Assembly: GCA_018609195.1 (NCBI GenBank)
Contig: JAHCSE010000021.1
Coordinates: forward strand, 1-37,875
Source of the DNA: Patescibacteria group bacterium
Lineage (GTDB): Bacteria; Patescibacteriota; Minisyncoccia; Minisyncoccales; RBG-13-36-15
Length of the DNA stretch: 37,875 bases
Reading direction: 5' to 3'
Shown here: piece after piece, positions 10,160 to 17,524 of the stretch
How positions within the stretch are numbered: position 1 is the stretch's first letter
Layout: every line of letters begins with the position of its first letter
Position numbers and translations under genes: made by a program
The notes under the pieces: model-generated
Databases searched by the model: none
What the model was told of the DNA's origin: nothing
What the model saw: the letters and a program-made list of their open reading frames with translations, nothing else

Positions 10160-10492
10160 ATGCGCCTACCACAAATAAAATTTGATAAAATAAAAGAATT
10201 TTTGAAAAAGGCTTCTTTATTCTTAGCTGAAAAAGCTTTCTTTACTTTTTTGGGTTTTTTTAGTTTAGCGCTCATTTTCAGTAGTTTTTTATTTTATAAA
10301 AATGTTATTTTGGCAAATAAAGCTCAGCCAGAAATTTTAGGGAAACCCCTTCAATTTAATGAAAAACTTTTAAATCAGATTTTAAAAGAAATGGAAAATC
10401 GGCAAAGGATATTTGAAGAAATAGAAAAAAAGCAATATCTCGATCCGTTTAGCAAAATAATTTCTCTTCCAGAGGAAGAATTGACTGAATGA
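10160..10492 (+). CDS. Hypothetical membrane protein in PilP position
   Basis: One TM helix; last ORF of pil operon. Confidence 0.55.
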   Translation: MRLPQIKFDKIKEFLKKASLFLAEKAFFTFLGFFSLALIFSSFLFYKNVILANKAQPEILGKPLQFNEKLLNQILKEMENRQRIFEEIEKKQYLDPFSKIISLPEEELTE

Positions 10493-10503
10493 TTTATTTG
10501 AGA

Positions 10504-10509
10504 TATAAT
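10504..10509 (+). promoter_or_regulatory. -10 box of the Arg-His tRNA pair
   Basis: TATAAT 13 nt before tRNA-Arg. Confidence 0.6.
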
Positions 10510-10522
10510 AATTTGGATTCTC

Positions 10523-10596
10523 GCCCTCGTAGCTTAATTGGAAAAAGCAGGACCCTTCTAAGGTCAAGAGTGCAGGTTCGACTCCTGCCGAGGGCA
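10523..10596 (+). tRNA. tRNA-Arg(UCU)
   Basis: GCCCTCG...CGAGGGC acceptor; loop CTTCTAA. Confidence 0.9.
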
Positions 10597-10600
10597 CATG

Positions 10601-10674
10601 GTGCTCGTAGCTCAATTGGTTAGAGCGTCTCGCTGTGGCCGAGAAGGTTGCCGGTTCAAGCCCGGTCGAGCACC
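10601..10674 (+). tRNA. tRNA-His(GUG)
   Basis: GTGCTCG...CGAGCAC acceptor with G at -1; loop CTGTGGC. Confidence 0.92.
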
Positions 10675-10682
10675 CATCCTAT

Positions 10683-10709
10683 CCCCCGTTTGACGGGGGT
10701 TTTGTTTTA
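10683..10709 (+). terminator. Intrinsic terminator after tRNA pair
   Basis: CCCCCGT-TTG-ACGGGGG-TTTTGTTTT. Confidence 0.8.
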
Positions 10710-10735
10710 TTAAAAAGGAGGTATAATACTATAAC

Positions 10736-11428
10736 ATGCCTTTCATCACTCAAGGTAAAACCAACTTACAATTCGTCTCAATTGTTATTATTCTAGGTGT
10801 TTTGGTTGGAGGAGGAATTTTGGGATATTACTATTGGTGGATAGCAGGTTTAGAGGCTAGATTAGGTGAATTAGAAGTAAGGTTGCCAGAAGCACAACCT
10901 CTAGAAGTGAAAATCCCAGCAGACGAAACCGCTGATTGGAAAACTTATAGGAATGAAGAATACGGATTTGGGGTGAGATATCCACCTTCTTGGAGTTTTG
11001 ATGCAAAAAAAGCACTATCAGTGAATCTTCCCGACCAAAGTCGTAATTTTATTCAAGTAAACATATCTAATGGCGTTAAGGGTCGTCAAGACGAATCAAT
11101 GAGCCGTTGTCAGCCACGCATTGCCGCTATAGTTTATCAAATTGGTAAATTGCGTGATAATCAAAAAAACTTTGAAGAATTCGTAAATTTTCAAATAGAA
11201 AATCCAGAAAGAGGACCGCCACCCGTAGTAAAGCCAAAATTAATCCCAGCGACAATAGGTGGGCACAACGCCTTAAAGATTGAAGAAGTGGTTGATAACT
11301 GCGAGGCAGAATTTTATTACGTTGACCAAGACGCCGACAACTACACGACTATTTCATTTATTGTTGAGGAAAATAATGATAAGCTGGTTATTGACCAAAT
11401 CCTTTCTACATTTAAGTTTTTAAAGTAA
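10736..11428 (+). CDS. Membrane-anchored protein with PsbP-like extracellular domain
   Basis: N-terminal TM; TYRNEEYGFGVRYPPSWSFD motif. Confidence 0.55.
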   Translation: MPFITQGKTNLQFVSIVIILGVLVGGGILGYYYWWIAGLEARLGELEVRLPEAQPLEVKIPADETADWKTYRNEEYGFGVRYPPSWSFDAKKALSVNLPDQSRNFIQVNISNGVKGRQDESMSRCQPRIAAIVYQIGKLRDNQKNFEEFVNFQIENPERGPPPVVKPKLIPATIGGHNALKIEEVVDNCEAEFYYVDQDADNYTTISFIVEENNDKLVIDQILSTFKFLK

Positions 11429-11501
11429 AACAGGTTCTAATCTGGTCCGCTAGACGACCCATCCTTCGCTAAAGCTACGGAATGGCGCTGCCTGACTATT
11501 T

Positions 11502-11530
11502 GTCCCGCTTTTGGCGGGACTTTTGTTTTA
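11502..11530 (+). terminator. Intrinsic terminator
   Basis: GTCCCGC-TTTTG-GCGGGAC-TTTTGTTTT. Confidence 0.75.
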
Positions 11531-11579
11531 GATGTGGTAAAATAATAAAAAGGTCAGGAATCAGAAAATATTCAAAATT

Positions 11580-11711
11580 ATGGCAAAGAAAAAGAAAATC
11601 AAAACAATAACAGTCTATAGAAGCTCAATAACTGGTAGATTTGTTACGAAAAAATACACCAAAAGAAAACCGAGAACTACCGAAAAGCAAAGAATAAAGG
11701 TACGTAGGTAG
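11580..11711 (+). CDS. Small basic protein, 43 aa (not in ORF track)
   Basis: ATG...TAG encodes MAKKKKIKTITVYRSSITGRFVTKKYTKRKPRTTEKQRIKVRR; resembles small proteins with a YRSxxTGRFVTK...PRTT motif. Confidence 0.6.
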   Translation: MAKKKKIKTITVYRSSITGRFVTKKYTKRKPRTTEKQRIKVRR

Positions 11712-11824
11712 CAACTCTTTTTTACGGAAATCGCCAAGCCGTCCAAGTCCCGCAAAAGAGCGGGATTTGGGTGGATAAGAAGGTTTTTTGGTGGCTTTAT
11801 CCTCAGGCTGGGCTATAAAAAAAC

Positions 11825-11850
11825 AAAAACAGCTTCGAAAAGCTGTTTTT
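11825..11850. terminator. Bidirectional intrinsic terminator
   Basis: AAAAACAGCTT-CGAA-AAGCTGTTTTT. Confidence 0.75.
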
Positions 11851-11873
11851 GAATAGAAGACTTTCTCTTTTAA

Positions 11874-12902
11874 TTATTTTTTCTCTTCCAGTTTTGTTTT
11901 TAAAGTTATTTCTTTTTTCTCTCTCAATACTTTCAGAGATATCTCATCCCCTATTTTGGATTTTTGCAAAATATCTGATAAAGGATTCTTAGCCGTAATT
12001 TTCTCGCCTCCGGCTTCCAAAATGATATCAAATTCTTTAATTCCTGCTTTTTCCGCAGGTGATCCTTTCACAACGGCGGACTCCCCTAAAGTTTCTCTCA
12101 TAACTAATGCTCCATAATCTACTGGGAGTTTGTTTTTTTCTGAAATTTGCTTGTCCAAAATAACATATCTTACTCCTAAAAATGGTATCATTATCTTTCC
12201 GTATTTTTTCACTTCTTCTAAATCCTTTTTGGCATAATTGATGGGAATGGCAAAACCGATATTTTGAGCCCCCATTACCATGGCGGTATTAATGCCGATA
12301 ACTTCCCCTTCAATATTAACCAAAGGGCCCCCAGAATTTCCAGGATTGATAGCTGCATCAGTCTGGATCAATCCTCTTAACCTTTCAGCCTGATGAGTCA
12401 ATCCACTAAAGGCAGTAATATATCTACTTAAACCAGAGATAATTCCTGAGCTTAGGGTATCATGGAATTCTCCCAAAGCATTTCCTATGGCAACTACGGT
12501 CTGGCCAAGTTCAATTCTGCTTGAATCGCTGAGTTCTAAATAAGGAAGTTTTTTAGCTTTTATTTTTAAAATAGCAATGTCATTAATTGGATCTCTCGCT
12601 AAAACTTTAGCTGGATACTTTTTTGTTGGTTCTAAAACAACAGTATAATCAGCCTCAGGGTCCGAGACCACATGTTGGGAGGTTAAAACTAAACCATTAG
12701 GAGAGATAATAAAACCTGATCCTCCGCCAATTTTTGTCCTCTCTTTCCTCCCCTTTTTTATTTTTGGCATAATAAATCCTCCTCCCTCAAAAGGGAGCAT
12801 GAAAAAACCTTCGATTTTTGGCAAATCTTTAGAGATAACAATGGTGATGACAGCCGGGCAAACCCTTTTTGCAACTTCTATAATAGGTGAAGACTCTGGC
12901 AT
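11874..12902 (-). CDS. HtrA/DegP-like trypsin-family serine protease with C-terminal PDZ
   Basis: GSGFIISPNGLVLTSQHVV, NDIAILKI, TDAAINPGNSGGPLVN, PDZ-like AEKAGIKEFDIILEAGG; no N-terminal TM. Confidence 0.9.
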   Translation of the reverse strand: MPESSPIIEVAKRVCPAVITIVISKDLPKIEGFFMLPFEGGGFIMPKIKKGRKERTKIGGGSGFIISPNGLVLTSQHVVSDPEADYTVVLEPTKKYPAKVLARDPINDIAILKIKAKKLPYLELSDSSRIELGQTVVAIGNALGEFHDTLSSGIISGLSRYITAFSGLTHQAERLRGLIQTDAAINPGNSGGPLVNIEGEVIGINTAMVMGAQNIGFAIPINYAKKDLEEVKKYGKIMIPFLGVRYVILDKQISEKNKLPVDYGALVMRETLGESAVVKGSPAEKAGIKEFDIILEAGGEKITAKNPLSDILQKSKIGDEISLKVLREKKEITLKTKLEEKK

Positions 12903-12910
12903 ATATGTGA

Positions 12911-12939
12911 ATTATAACAAGGAAAAAACTTGTAAACAA
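12911..12939 (-). promoter_or_regulatory. Promoter of HtrA-like gene
   Basis: Minus strand TTGTTT-N17-TATAAT, 8 nt before ATG. Confidence 0.7.
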
Positions 12940-12958
12940 GCGAAAAAGCTGCTAAAAT
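12930..12958 (+). promoter_or_regulatory. Promoter of tRNA-Arg/Ala pair
   Basis: TTGTAA-N17-TAAAAT, 12 nt before tRNA-Arg; -35 overlaps that of the divergent protease promoter. Confidence 0.65.
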
Positions 12959-12970
12959 AATTTTGGATTT

Positions 12971-13043
12971 GCCCCCGTAGTTCAACGGATTAGAACAAGA
13001 GACTCCTAAGCTCTAGATAAAGGTTCGATTCCTTTCGGGGGCA
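12971..13043 (+). tRNA. tRNA-Arg(CCU)
   Basis: GCCCCCG...CGGGGGC; loop CTCCTAA. Confidence 0.9.
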
Positions 13044-13046
13044 GAT

Positions 13047-13119
13047 GGGCCCATGGCGCAGTAGGTAGCGCGTTAGTATGGCATACTAAAGGTCGAGGGT
13101 TCGAGTCCCTCTGGGTCCA
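13047..13119 (+). tRNA. tRNA-Ala(GGC)
   Basis: GGGCCCA...TGGGTCC; loop ATGGCAT. Confidence 0.9.
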
Positions 13120-13129
13120 CTGTTAACAA

Positions 13130-13858
13130 TTGAATATGAAAATCACGAAATACCCGCAATCAACTTTTGTAATCGAATCTGGAGAAAAGAGAATTTTAAT
13201 AGACCCAGGGTCATTTGCCTTAGAAAAATTTAAAAAAACAGATTTTGAACCACTGCAGGCAGTCTTAGTGTCTCACCAGCACTTTGATCATTTAAATAAA
13301 GAGGCCGTTGCCTATTGGTATAGAAAAGGCATCCCAATATTCGGTAATTCTGATGTAGCGGAGGTATTGTCTGCTGAAGATGTAAATGTAAATAAGGTGG
13401 AAAGCCAAAAAGAGTTTGAAATTGCAGGATTTAAAATCAAACCAGTCGATCTCTCCCACTGTAAAATGCTTTGGTGCAATTCCTGTAATGAGATAGTTAC
13501 AGGAGACAAAATCATCATAGATAAAAAATGTAAACTTCATCTTGATAAAGAGCCAGCTAAGGTTGATGGACCTCCTAATACTGGATTTGTAATAAATGGT
13601 GCTTTCTTTCACCCGGGAGACGGCATAGAAATATCAGGTTTAAAAGTTGATAGCGCTGGGATACCTATTACCGGCCCAACAATTAATTACGATAACGCTT
13701 GGGTCCTAGCTGCCTCGCTTGGTGCCAAAAAAGTAATACCTATGCATTATTCCAACCCAAGCTATCAGGCTGATCCAAGAGAATTTTCAAAAAAGAATGT
13801 ATCTAATATAGAAGTAGTCATTTTGGGAGATGGAGAGTATGTAGACTTGGGCCTTTAG
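13130..13858 (+). CDS. MBL-fold metal-dependent hydrolase
   Basis: VSHQHFDHLNKEAV, PMHYSNP; likely start ATG 13136. Confidence 0.8.
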   Translation: MNMKITKYPQSTFVIESGEKRILIDPGSFALEKFKKTDFEPLQAVLVSHQHFDHLNKEAVAYWYRKGIPIFGNSDVAEVLSAEDVNVNKVESQKEFEIAGFKIKPVDLSHCKMLWCNSCNEIVTGDKIIIDKKCKLHLDKEPAKVDGPPNTGFVINGAFFHPGDGIEISGLKVDSAGIPITGPTINYDNAWVLAASLGAKKVIPMHYSNPSYQADPREFSKKNVSNIEVVILGDGEYVDLGL

Positions 13859-13886
13859 TAGCGGAAAAATACTATCCTTAAAGATT

Positions 13887-13906
13887 GGAGGGTTGGCAGA
13901 ATGGCT
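13887..13906 (+). pseudogene. 5' fragment of a tRNA-Ser-like gene (acceptor + D-arm)
   Basis: GGAGGGT-TG-GCAGAATGGCT; matching 3' strand ACCCTCC not found nearby. Confidence 0.55.
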
Positions 13907-14016
13907 CCGTAAAAAAGCGGTGGGGTGTCTGAGTGGTTTAAAGAGATGGTTTCGAAAACCATTGTAGTCGTAAGACTACCGTGAGTTCGAATCTCACCCC
14001 CACCGCTTTTTTACGG
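13907..14016. repeat. Perfect 12-bp inverted repeat flanking tRNA-Ser
   Basis: CCGTAAAAAAGC (13907-13918) / GCTTTTTTACGG (14005-14016); contiguous with acceptor stem for 19 bp total. Confidence 0.9.
13919..14005 (+). tRNA. tRNA-Ser(CGA)
   Basis: GGTGGGG...CCCCACC; loop TTCGAAA; long variable arm. Confidence 0.93.
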
Positions 14017-14017
14017 G

Positions 14018-14046
14018 TTGAAAAATCGAGGAAAATTTGTTATATT
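14018..14046 (+). promoter_or_regulatory. Promoter of DUF4446-like gene
   Basis: TTGAAA-N17-TATATT, 7 nt before ATG 14054. Confidence 0.7.
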
Positions 14047-14053
14047 TGCATAT

Positions 14054-14503
14054 ATGGAAAGCTTTTTTATTTTGGGTTTCATTATTCTTGTTTTCTTGAT
14101 TTTCTTTATTGGTTTTTATCTTTTCAGACTCAAAAAAAGGATAGACCTTTTCTTCCAAAGAGGAGATAAAGACTTAGAAGCACTTCTATCTTCTCAAATT
14201 AAAAAAGTAGAAAAACAAGGAACAGAAATTCAGAAAATACTTGATGAGATTTCCAGACTGAATAAAATCTCCCAAAGGTCTTTCCAAAAAATTGGATTAG
14301 TTAGGTTTAACCCTTTCAAAGATGTTGGGGGTGATCAGAGCTTCTCCATCGCTTTACTTGATTTGAATAATAATGGTTTTATTATCACCAGTATTTATGG
14401 TCGAGAGGGAAACAGGGTGTATTCCAAACCAATCAATGATGGAAAATCTGAATATTCCCTTTCTGAGGAAGAAAAGGAGGCAATAGAAAAAGCTAAGAGC
14501 TAA
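14054..14503 (+). CDS. DUF4446-like membrane protein
   Basis: N-terminal TM, coiled coil, RFNPFKDVGGDQSFSIALLDLNNNGFIITSIYGREGNRVYSKPI. Confidence 0.75.
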   Translation: MESFFILGFIILVFLIFFIGFYLFRLKKRIDLFFQRGDKDLEALLSSQIKKVEKQGTEIQKILDEISRLNKISQRSFQKIGLVRFNPFKDVGGDQSFSIALLDLNNNGFIITSIYGREGNRVYSKPINDGKSEYSLSEEEKEAIEKAKS

Positions 14504-14589
14504 ATTGCTAAATGGCTCAATTGTTAAAAAATAACAATTTAACAACGAAACAATATAGTAATTGGAAATTTTTACATCTTTATTTTCTT

Positions 14590-16089
14590 ATGGAAGACAT
14601 TAAACCAAATAAAAATTTAATCAACCGGCCTCCGGTAGTGGTGGTTTTAGGCCATGTAGATCATGGGAAAAGTTCAATTTTGGAAGTGATTCACGATTTC
14701 AAGATAACTGAGAAGGAGGCAGGGGGTATAACTCAACACATTGGGGCTTATGAGATTGGACATAAAGATAAAAAAATTACCTTTATTGATACTCCAGGAC
14801 ACGAAGCGTTCTCAGCAATGAGATCTCGGGGAGCAAAAGTAGCTGATATTGCTATTTTAGTAATAGCTGCTGATGAGGGAGTTAAAGCCCAGACCAAAGA
14901 AGCCATCTCTCATATTAAAAAAGCTGACCTTCCCTTCATTGTGGCTTTAAATAAAATAGATAGACCTGGAGCTAATCCTGAGAAAACCAAGAGAGAGCTA
15001 TCGAAACTGGAAGTTTTAGTTGAGTCTTTGGGTGGAAAAGTACCTTCAGTTGAGATTTCCGCTAAAACTGGTAAAAACATTGAAGAACTTTTAGATTTAA
15101 TTTTACTGGTATCTGAAATGGAAGAGTTAAAAGGAGATTTTAAAAAAACAGCAGAAGGGGTATTGATTGAAGCATATTTAGATTCTCAGCGAGGGCCTAC
15201 TGCTACCTTATTAATCAGAGATGGGACTTTAAAAATAGATGATATTGTGGGAACTGCTTCTACTTTCGGTAAAATTAAAATTTTAGAAGATTTTCAGGGA
15301 AAATCAATTAATCAAGCCTTTCCTTCTATGCCAGTAATTACCTTGGGGTTTGAGAAAGTTCCTCGCATTGGCGAGAAATTCAAGGTTTTTCCTGATTTAG
15401 AATCTACTAAAAGAAGTATTAAGAAAGAAATAAAAGAGAGGGAGGGGGCTCAAGTCCTTTTTTTTGAACCTGGGAAAAAAGTTTTGAATTTAATTTTAAA
15501 AGCAGATGTCTTAGGGTCTCTTGAGGCAATAACTGAACTTTTGAAAAATCTTCCCCAAGAAAAAGTGATTTTAAGGATTTTAAAAGGAGAGATAGGGGAA
15601 ATCAATGAAACAGATTTGAAATTAGCTAAATCAGCTAAGGCTAAAATCTTAGGTTTTCGAGTGAAAATAAATCCCGTTGCAAAGTTACTTTCGGAAAAAG
15701 AAAAAATAAAAATAATAAATTTTGAAGTAATTTATGAGCTCTCTCAAGGAGTCCGTCAAATGATGGAAAAAGTAATTCCCCCTGAGGTAGTAAGAAAAGA
15801 GTTAGGAAAAATCAAAACTTTAATCATTTTCCGAACTGAGAAAAATCGCCAGATTATCGGAGGAAGGGTTTTAGAAGGAAAGGCAAAAAAAGGTGCGATG
15901 GTTGATATTCTTCGAGATGAACAAAAAATTGGCCAGGGGAAATTGATAAATCTCCAGAAAGGAAAAAGAGATGTTGAGGAATGTGGGGTTCGAGATGAAT
16001 GCGGGATATTATATGAGGGCTCTAACAAGATTGAGGAAGGTGATAATTTATTAATTTATACTGAAGAGAGAGAAAAAGGAGAATTATAA
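14590..16089 (+). CDS. infB: Translation initiation factor IF-2 (short form)
   Basis: [55 protein letters not shown]; starts just before the G domain. Confidence 0.95.
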   Translation: MEDIKPNKNLINRPPVVVVLGHVDHGKSSILEVIHDFKITEKEAGGITQHIGAYEIGHKDKKITFIDTPGHEAFSAMRSRGAKVADIAILVIAADEGVKAQTKEAISHIKKADLPFIVALNKIDRPGANPEKTKRELSKLEVLVESLGGKVPSVEISAKTGKNIEELLDLILLVSEMEELKGDFKKTAEGVLIEAYLDSQRGPTATLLIRDGTLKIDDIVGTASTFGKIKILEDFQGKSINQAFPSMPVITLGFEKVPRIGEKFKVFPDLESTKRSIKKEIKEREGAQVLFFEPGKKVLNLILKADVLGSLEAITELLKNLPQEKVILRILKGEIGEINETDLKLAKSAKAKILGFRVKINPVAKLLSEKEKIKIINFEVIYELSQGVRQMMEKVIPPEVVRKELGKIKTLIIFRTEKNRQIIGGRVLEGKAKKGAMVDILRDEQKIGQGKLINLQKGKRDVEECGVRDECGILYEGSNKIEEGDNLLIYTEEREKGEL

Positions 16090-16106
16090 ATTAACTAATT
16101 TCTAAT

Positions 16107-16451
16107 TTGTCTAAGCGTATTCAACGCGTCAATCAACTTGTAAAAGAGGAGCTGAGTAAGATTTTCCTCAAAGAAGTTGATTTCCCTAAAGATACTTTAG
16201 TAACGGTGACCAGGGTGGATACTTCCCCAGATTTAAAGCAGTCTAAAATTTTTATTAGCTGTATTCCAGAGACCCAGATTTCAAAAACTCTGCGCATTTT
16301 AAACAAAAACCTTTCTTTGCTTCAGAGAAAGATTGGGGAAATTCTCTCAATGAGAATAACTCCTAAAATAAAATTTATTGAGGAGAAGGAAACTCAAGAA
16401 GCTGCTAAAATTGAAGCAGTTTTGGAAAAAATTAAAAAGGGAAAGGATTGA
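16107..16451 (+). CDS. rbfA: Ribosome-binding factor A
   Basis: TTG start; RIQRVNQLVKEELSKIF...VTVTRVDTSPDLKQSKIFIS; directly downstream of infB. Confidence 0.9.
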   Translation: MSKRIQRVNQLVKEELSKIFLKEVDFPKDTLVTVTRVDTSPDLKQSKIFISCIPETQISKTLRILNKNLSLLQRKIGEILSMRITPKIKFIEEKETQEAAKIEAVLEKIKKGKD

Positions 16452-16475
16452 AAAAAAGCAAAAAACTGGTAAAAT
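16448..16475 (+). promoter_or_regulatory. Promoter of outer tRNA-Cys
   Basis: TTGAAA-N16-TAAAAT, 8 nt before 16484; overlaps rbfA stop codon. Confidence 0.65.
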
Positions 16476-16518
16476 AATTCGGTGGCGGCGTGGCGAAATA
16501 GTCAACGCGATGGTCTGC

Positions 16519-16630
16519 CCCGTATAAAAATTTTGGCCTGGTAGCCAAGTAGCTAAGGCGAGGGTCTGCAAAACCCTTATACGCGGGTGCAATTCCCGCC
16601 CAGGCCTCAAAAGCCAAAGTTTTATACGGG
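16519..16630. repeat. Perfect 11-bp inverted repeat bracketing inner tRNA-Cys
   Basis: CCCGTATAAAA (16519-16529) / TTTTATACGGG (16620-16630). Confidence 0.95.
16535..16607 (+). tRNA. Inner tRNA-Cys(GCA), complete
   Basis: GGCCTGG/CCAGGCC, D stem GCC/GGC, anticodon arm AGGGT-CTGCAAA-ACCCT, T-arm GCGGG-TGCAATT-CCCGC; 73 nt. Confidence 0.95.
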
Positions 16631-16636
16631 ACTAGT

Positions 16637-16664
16637 CCTGAACCGAACTTCGTTCTGGTTCAGG
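16637..16664. repeat. Bulged hairpin at 3' end of tRNA-Cys insertion
   Basis: CCTGAACC-GAAC-TTC-GTTC-(T)-GGTTCAGG. Confidence 0.9.
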
Positions 16665-16717
16665 GCAAAACCCTTATACGTGGGTGCAATTCCCACCGCC
16701 GCCTCACTCAAAAGTTT

Positions 16718-16803
16718 GCCGGGGTGATGGAACTGGGAGACATTCAGGACTTAAAATCCTGTGGAGTAAAAACTCCGTGCGGGTTCGAGTCCCGCCCCCG
16801 GCA
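16718..16803 (+). tRNA. tRNA-Leu(UAA)
   Basis: GCCGGGG...CCCCGGC; CAGGA-CTTAAAA-TCCTG. Confidence 0.93.
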
Positions 16804-16835
16804 TAAAAAAAACCGCGCCAGATGGCGCGGTTTTT
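16804..16835 (+). terminator. Intrinsic terminator (possibly bidirectional)
   Basis: AAAACCGCGCC-AGAT-GGCGCGGTTTTT. Confidence 0.85.
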
Positions 16836-16864
16836 CAAAATATAAATTATCCGCCGATTAATAA

Positions 16865-17419
16865 TTAGCTTTCTTTAATTACTTCAACATACGTTCTTTT
16901 CGCTCCGAAACTTTTAGCTTCCCAATAGGACGGAAACCAGATATCAATATGATAGTAACCCTTTTTGGAGTTCATTCTGTCTTCAATCACAAAAATTTTA
17001 TCTCCATAAATTTCTGGTATCCTAATTTTTGTTCCAAATGCCAAAAGATTGTTAGCCACAACCCCATCTCGAACTTGCGTGCCAGCTGCAGTAATAAATG
17101 GGCTGCTATCGGTTTCCCAGATAGAGCTTGAATACGCAGTAACTACCATTTTTATTTCTCGGACAACATGAAGTTCTGTACCTGGAGGTTTAGAAATAGG
17201 GGAAAGACTATTCCCTTGGATGACAGCGAAGCCTTCGTTTTCCATGGTTTCTGGCGAACTTAAAACAGCCTCGCGCCCCTGGAATACGAGGCTCAAAAAT
17301 AGCGAGACTCCCAGGAAACCTCCTGAAATTATAACGATTATGAGAAGATTTAACCCAAGTCTACTGGGACATTTTATGATTTTATCCATTTTTAAACCCC
17401 TTTTTAGGGGTTTTACCAC
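16865..17419 (-). CDS. 3D-domain protein (YabE/RpfB-type, lytic transglycosylase-like fold)
   Basis: N-terminal TM; VTAYSSSIWETDSSPFITAAGTQVRDGVVANNLLAFGTKIRIP...VIEDRMNSKKGYYHIDIW. Confidence 0.85.
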   Translation of the reverse strand: MVKPLKRGLKMDKIIKCPSRLGLNLLIIVIISGGFLGVSLFLSLVFQGREAVLSSPETMENEGFAVIQGNSLSPISKPPGTELHVVREIKMVVTAYSSSIWETDSSPFITAAGTQVRDGVVANNLLAFGTKIRIPEIYGDKIFVIEDRMNSKKGYYHIDIWFPSYWEAKSFGAKRTYVEVIKES

Positions 17420-17445
17420 AATATCTTATTTAAAAAATACTGTCA

Positions 17446-17511
17446 ACCCTCACTACCAATTTCATTGGTGTGAGGGTAACCCCCACATCTAATTTATTAG
17501 GTAGTGGGGGT
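17446..17511. repeat. Tandem pair of bulged hairpins
   Basis: ACCCTCAC-(T)-ACCAAT-TTC-ATTGGT-GTGAGGGT, 1 nt, ACCCCCAC-ATCTAAT-TT-ATTAGGT-(A)-GTGGGGGT. Confidence 0.9.
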
Positions 17512-17524
17512 CAAGGCTCGTTAT

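Larger units (their letters stand above)
16484..16704 (+). tRNA. Interrupted (outer) tRNA-Cys(GCA): 5' half 16484-16516/7, 3' half 16665/6-16704
   Basis: GGCGGCG/CGCCGCC acceptor, GCG/CGC D stem, GTGGG/CCCAC T stem all perfect; anticodon stem ATGGT/ACCCT has one mismatch; 148-nt insertion in anticodon loop. Confidence 0.8.

Noticed and set aside
11440-11500. Additional bulged hairpin (CCATCCTTCGCTAAAGCTACGGAATGG)
   Set aside because: Pairing is interrupted by several mismatches; possible degenerate member but not supportable.
16517-16664. Group I or archaeal-type intron in outer tRNA-Cys
   Set aside because: Only ~75 nt remain outside the nested tRNA and no group I core is recognised; bulge-helix-bulge splicing would need an archaeal-type endonuclease not expected in bacteria. 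Kept as an unexplained insertion.
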